Shown here: in pieces, positions 53,217 through 54,854 of the stretch
Numbering within the stretch: the first letter of the stretch is position 1
How the letters are laid out: each line of letters starts with the position of its first letter
Assembly (NCBI RefSeq): GCF_000243095.1
Contig: NZ_AHJE01000105.1
Coordinates: 1 to 54,854 of the forward strand
Reading direction: 5' to 3'
Length of the DNA: 54,854 bases
DNA from: Cupriavidus basilensis OR16
GTDB lineage: Bacteria; Pseudomonadota; Gammaproteobacteria; Burkholderiales; Burkholderiaceae
Notes under the pieces: model-generated
Seen by the model: only the letters and a program-made list of their open reading frames with translations
Databases searched by the model: none
What the model was told of the DNA's origin: nothing
Position numbers and translations under genes: made by a program

Positions 53217-53575
53217 TGGTGGAGCCGGCGGGAATCGAACCCGCGTCCGCAAGCCCTCCACAGAGAGTTCTACATACTTAGTCCTGCCATTTGATTTAAC
53301 CGGTGCATCGCGGACGGACACGCTCTACAACGGCGATTCACTAGATTTTCGTCCCTAGGTCCGTGACAAACTCAGGGCTTATCTGGCGTTAATGACCTCG
53401 CGTAGTCTTGCGACTCTAGCCCGCCAGCGAGCCAGTGCGAGGACGGCCGCAATTAAGCGGCCAGTGCGTAACGTTCGTCGTTAGCAGTTATTGCATTCCC
53501 ATTGATTAACGAGGTGACGGGTCCTCGGTATGCCCTCCACTGCTTTGTAACCCACGTCGAAACCAGGTCGGCCCC
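53217..53575 (-). ncRNA. ssrA: transfer-messenger RNA
   Basis: A 359-nt tmRNA that frees stalled ribosomes and tags their proteins. The 5' end GGGGCCG pairs with CGGCTCC before the 3' ACCA; the tRNA-like T arm GCGGGTTCGATTCCCGC is present, and the conserved 5' part GGTTTCGACGTGGGTTACAA is intact. The tag reading frame gives ANDERYALAA and a stop, one residue different from the common beta-proteobacterial ANDERFALAA. A TACAAT on the minus strand at 53610-53615 may be its -10 box. Confidence 0.95.
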
Positions 53576-53663
53576 TGCGTGAACTGTGTGAACAGTGTCA
53601 AGAAGGGTCATTGTACTCTGTTGGAGGCCCCAGGTGTGAATGCCTTCCGGGCCTCCTGTAGCG

Positions 53664-54335
53664 TCAGCGCTGTCCGCTGGGGGCCAGCAGGGCGATCAGC
53701 TCGCTGGGATGGCGTACCAGGTAGTCGGCGCCCCATGTTTCTGGTGGCTCGTCGTCGCCACAATAGCCGTAGGCAGCGGTGATGGTGATCATGCCGGCGG
53801 CCTTGCCGGCCTGGATGTCGCGCACGTCGTCGCCGACGTACACGCAGCGCCCGGGCGCCACGCCGCTGACTTCAGCGGCATGCAGCAGCGGCGCCGGGTG
53901 GGGCTTGGCGTGCGCCGTGGTGTCGCCGCTGACCACGGCCGAGGCGCGCGGCGCCAGCCCGATGGCGGCGACCAGCGGCGCGGTGAAGCGCGTGATCTTG
54001 TTGGTGACGATGCCCCAGCGGATGCCGGCGGACTCCAGCGCCTCCAGCACCTCGGCCATGCCGTCGAACAGGCGAGTATGCACCGCGATATCGGCCTCGT
54101 AGTAATCGAGGAAGGTATCGCGCAGCGCGGGGAACTCGGGGTCGGCCGGGTTCTTGCCGAAGGCGGCGCCGATCAGGCCGCGCGCGCCGTGCGACGCGAC
54201 CGGGCGGAGTTTCTCGTAGGCCACGGGCGGGCGGCCGTGCTCGGTGACGAGACGGTTCGCGGCCGCGGCCAGGTCGGGCGCGGTGTCGGCAAGGGTGCCG
54301 TCGAGATCAAAAAAGACTGCGTCGTAGGTGCGCAT
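53664..54335 (-). CDS. gph: phosphoglycolate phosphatase-type HAD hydrolase
   Basis: A 223-residue HAD-superfamily phosphatase: catalytic FFDLDGTLADTAPDL, motif II GIVTNK, the Lys of motif III region AHAKPHPAPLLHAA and motif IV YVGDDVRDIQAGKAAG. It follows ubiG by 2 nt, the usual beta-proteobacterial pair, and is thought to remove 2-phosphoglycolate; related enzymes act on MurNAc 6-phosphate, which cannot be excluded. Confidence 0.9.
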   Translation of the reverse strand: MRTYDAVFFDLDGTLADTAPDLAAAANRLVTEHGRPPVAYEKLRPVASHGARGLIGAAFGKNPADPEFPALRDTFLDYYEADIAVHTRLFDGMAEVLEALESAGIRWGIVTNKITRFTAPLVAAIGLAPRASAVVSGDTTAHAKPHPAPLLHAAEVSGVAPGRCVYVGDDVRDIQAGKAAGMITITAAYGYCGDDEPPETWGADYLVRHPSELIALLAPSGQR

Positions 54336-54337
54336 GT

Positions 54338-54854
54338 TCAGGCGAGCCGGCGAAATGCCATCAAATAGTTCACATCGGTGTCCCGGCCCAGCGCGTAGAC
54401 CTGGGTCAGCGGGTTGTAGGTCATGCCGCGCATCTCGACGAGCTCAAGCCCGGTGTTGCGGGCGTAGCGTGCGAGTTCGGACGGCGTGATGAATTTGTCG
54501 TAGTCATGCGTGCCGCGCGGCAGCATGTTGAGCACGTATTCAGCACCGACCACGGCCAGCAGATAGGCCTTCAGGTTGCGGTTGATGGTGGAGCAGAACA
54601 CGTAGCCGCCCGGGCGTACCAGCGTGGCGCAGGCGCGCAGGATCGATTGCGGGTCGGGCACGTGTTCCAGCATCTCCATGCAGGTCACGACATCGACGCT
54701 GGCGGGCATGCGCGCCGCCAGGGCTTCGGCGGCGATCTCCTCGTAGGTCACTGTCACGCCGGACTCGAGGCTGTGCAGGTCGGCGACCTTCAGTGCCTTG
54801 GTGGACAGGTCGATGCCGCGCACCGTTGCGCCGGTGCGCGCCATGCTCTCCGCC
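54338..54854 (-). CDS. ubiG: ubiquinone biosynthesis O-methyltransferase, 3' part
   Basis: The last 172 codons of UbiG; the 5' part is beyond the right edge. Visible are the SAM-fold strand VRGIDLSTKALKVADLHSLE, VDVVTCMEMLEHVPDPQSIL, PGGYVFCSTINRNLKAYLLA and the end HDYDKFITPSELARYARNTG, all typical of UbiG, which does two O-methylations in ubiquinone synthesis at the membrane. gph follows at 2 nt. Confidence 0.95.
   Translation of the reverse strand, partial: AESMARTGATVRGIDLSTKALKVADLHSLESGVTVTYEEIAAEALAARMPASVDVVTCMEMLEHVPDPQSILRACATLVRPGGYVFCSTINRNLKAYLLAVVGAEYVLNMLPRGTHDYDKFITPSELARYARNTGLELVEMRGMTYNPLTQVYALGRDTDVNYLMAFRRLA

Overview
The window looks like a chromosomal segment of a Cupriavidus-like betaproteobacterium (Burkholderiaceae). 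Signs of this are GC-rich codon use, the ftsK-lolA-rarA-serS order, two adjacent cyanophycin synthetase genes with their associated ABC transporter, a tmRNA tag reading ANDERYALAA, and a prophage of the kind known from Ralstonia. The genus is inferred from gene content and order, not from an alignment.

Left part (1-20.6 kb), mostly housekeeping: end of an MFS permease, aldehyde dehydrogenase, inorganic pyrophosphatase, cytochrome b561, a FemAB/GNAT-like protein, a P-II signal protein, a TRIC-type channel gene with a frameshift, an Smr-domain protein, trxB, ftsK, a 3'-truncated lolA, a lipoprotein, an Fbp-type iron(III) ABC system (substrate-binding protein; divergent permease and ATPase; HEAT-repeat protein), an orphan TRAP binding protein, rarA, serS and tRNA-Ser(CGA).

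Middle (20.55-30.94 kb): a 10.4 kb filamentous-phage (inovirus) prophage in the 3' end of tRNA-Ser(CGA), with a 13-bp att duplication. The coding strand is mainly minus: ssDNA-binding protein, small virion proteins, major coat protein, pIII-like adhesin, pVI-like protein, Zot/pI and an HUH-like Rep. A HTH repressor (right end) and a small serine recombinase (left end) lie on plus. The cargo includes a Panacea-domain antitoxin with a partner toxin candidate, a LexA-box-like site and a frameshifted secreted protein. The rep-zot intergenic region holds a long nested hairpin, and a possible antisense RNA covers the rep start. Inverted repeats at the two prophage ends would bracket attP as a hairpin in the excised circle.

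Right of the prophage (31-35.2 kb) is a small accessory stretch: a lipoprotein (possibly frameshifted), a membrane-fused spermidine-synthase-like protein and small unknown ORFs. Then come a DUF1653-HD protein, a PAP2 phosphatase, a CBS-pair transporter-like protein, and an amino-acid block: LysR regulator, DadA-type dehydrogenase, a broken GltI-type binding-protein gene, and an intact binding protein plus permease.

Right end (43.7-54.9 kb), cyanophycin locus: two cphA paralogues in tandem, a divergent ABC exporter-type protein that reads in frame into DUF1854, a lipoprotein, a possible structured RNA, ssrA (tmRNA), gph and the 3' part of ubiG. At least six genes in the window are frameshifted, truncated or fused. 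That points either to real gene decay or to indel errors in the assembly and should be settled before biological conclusions are drawn.
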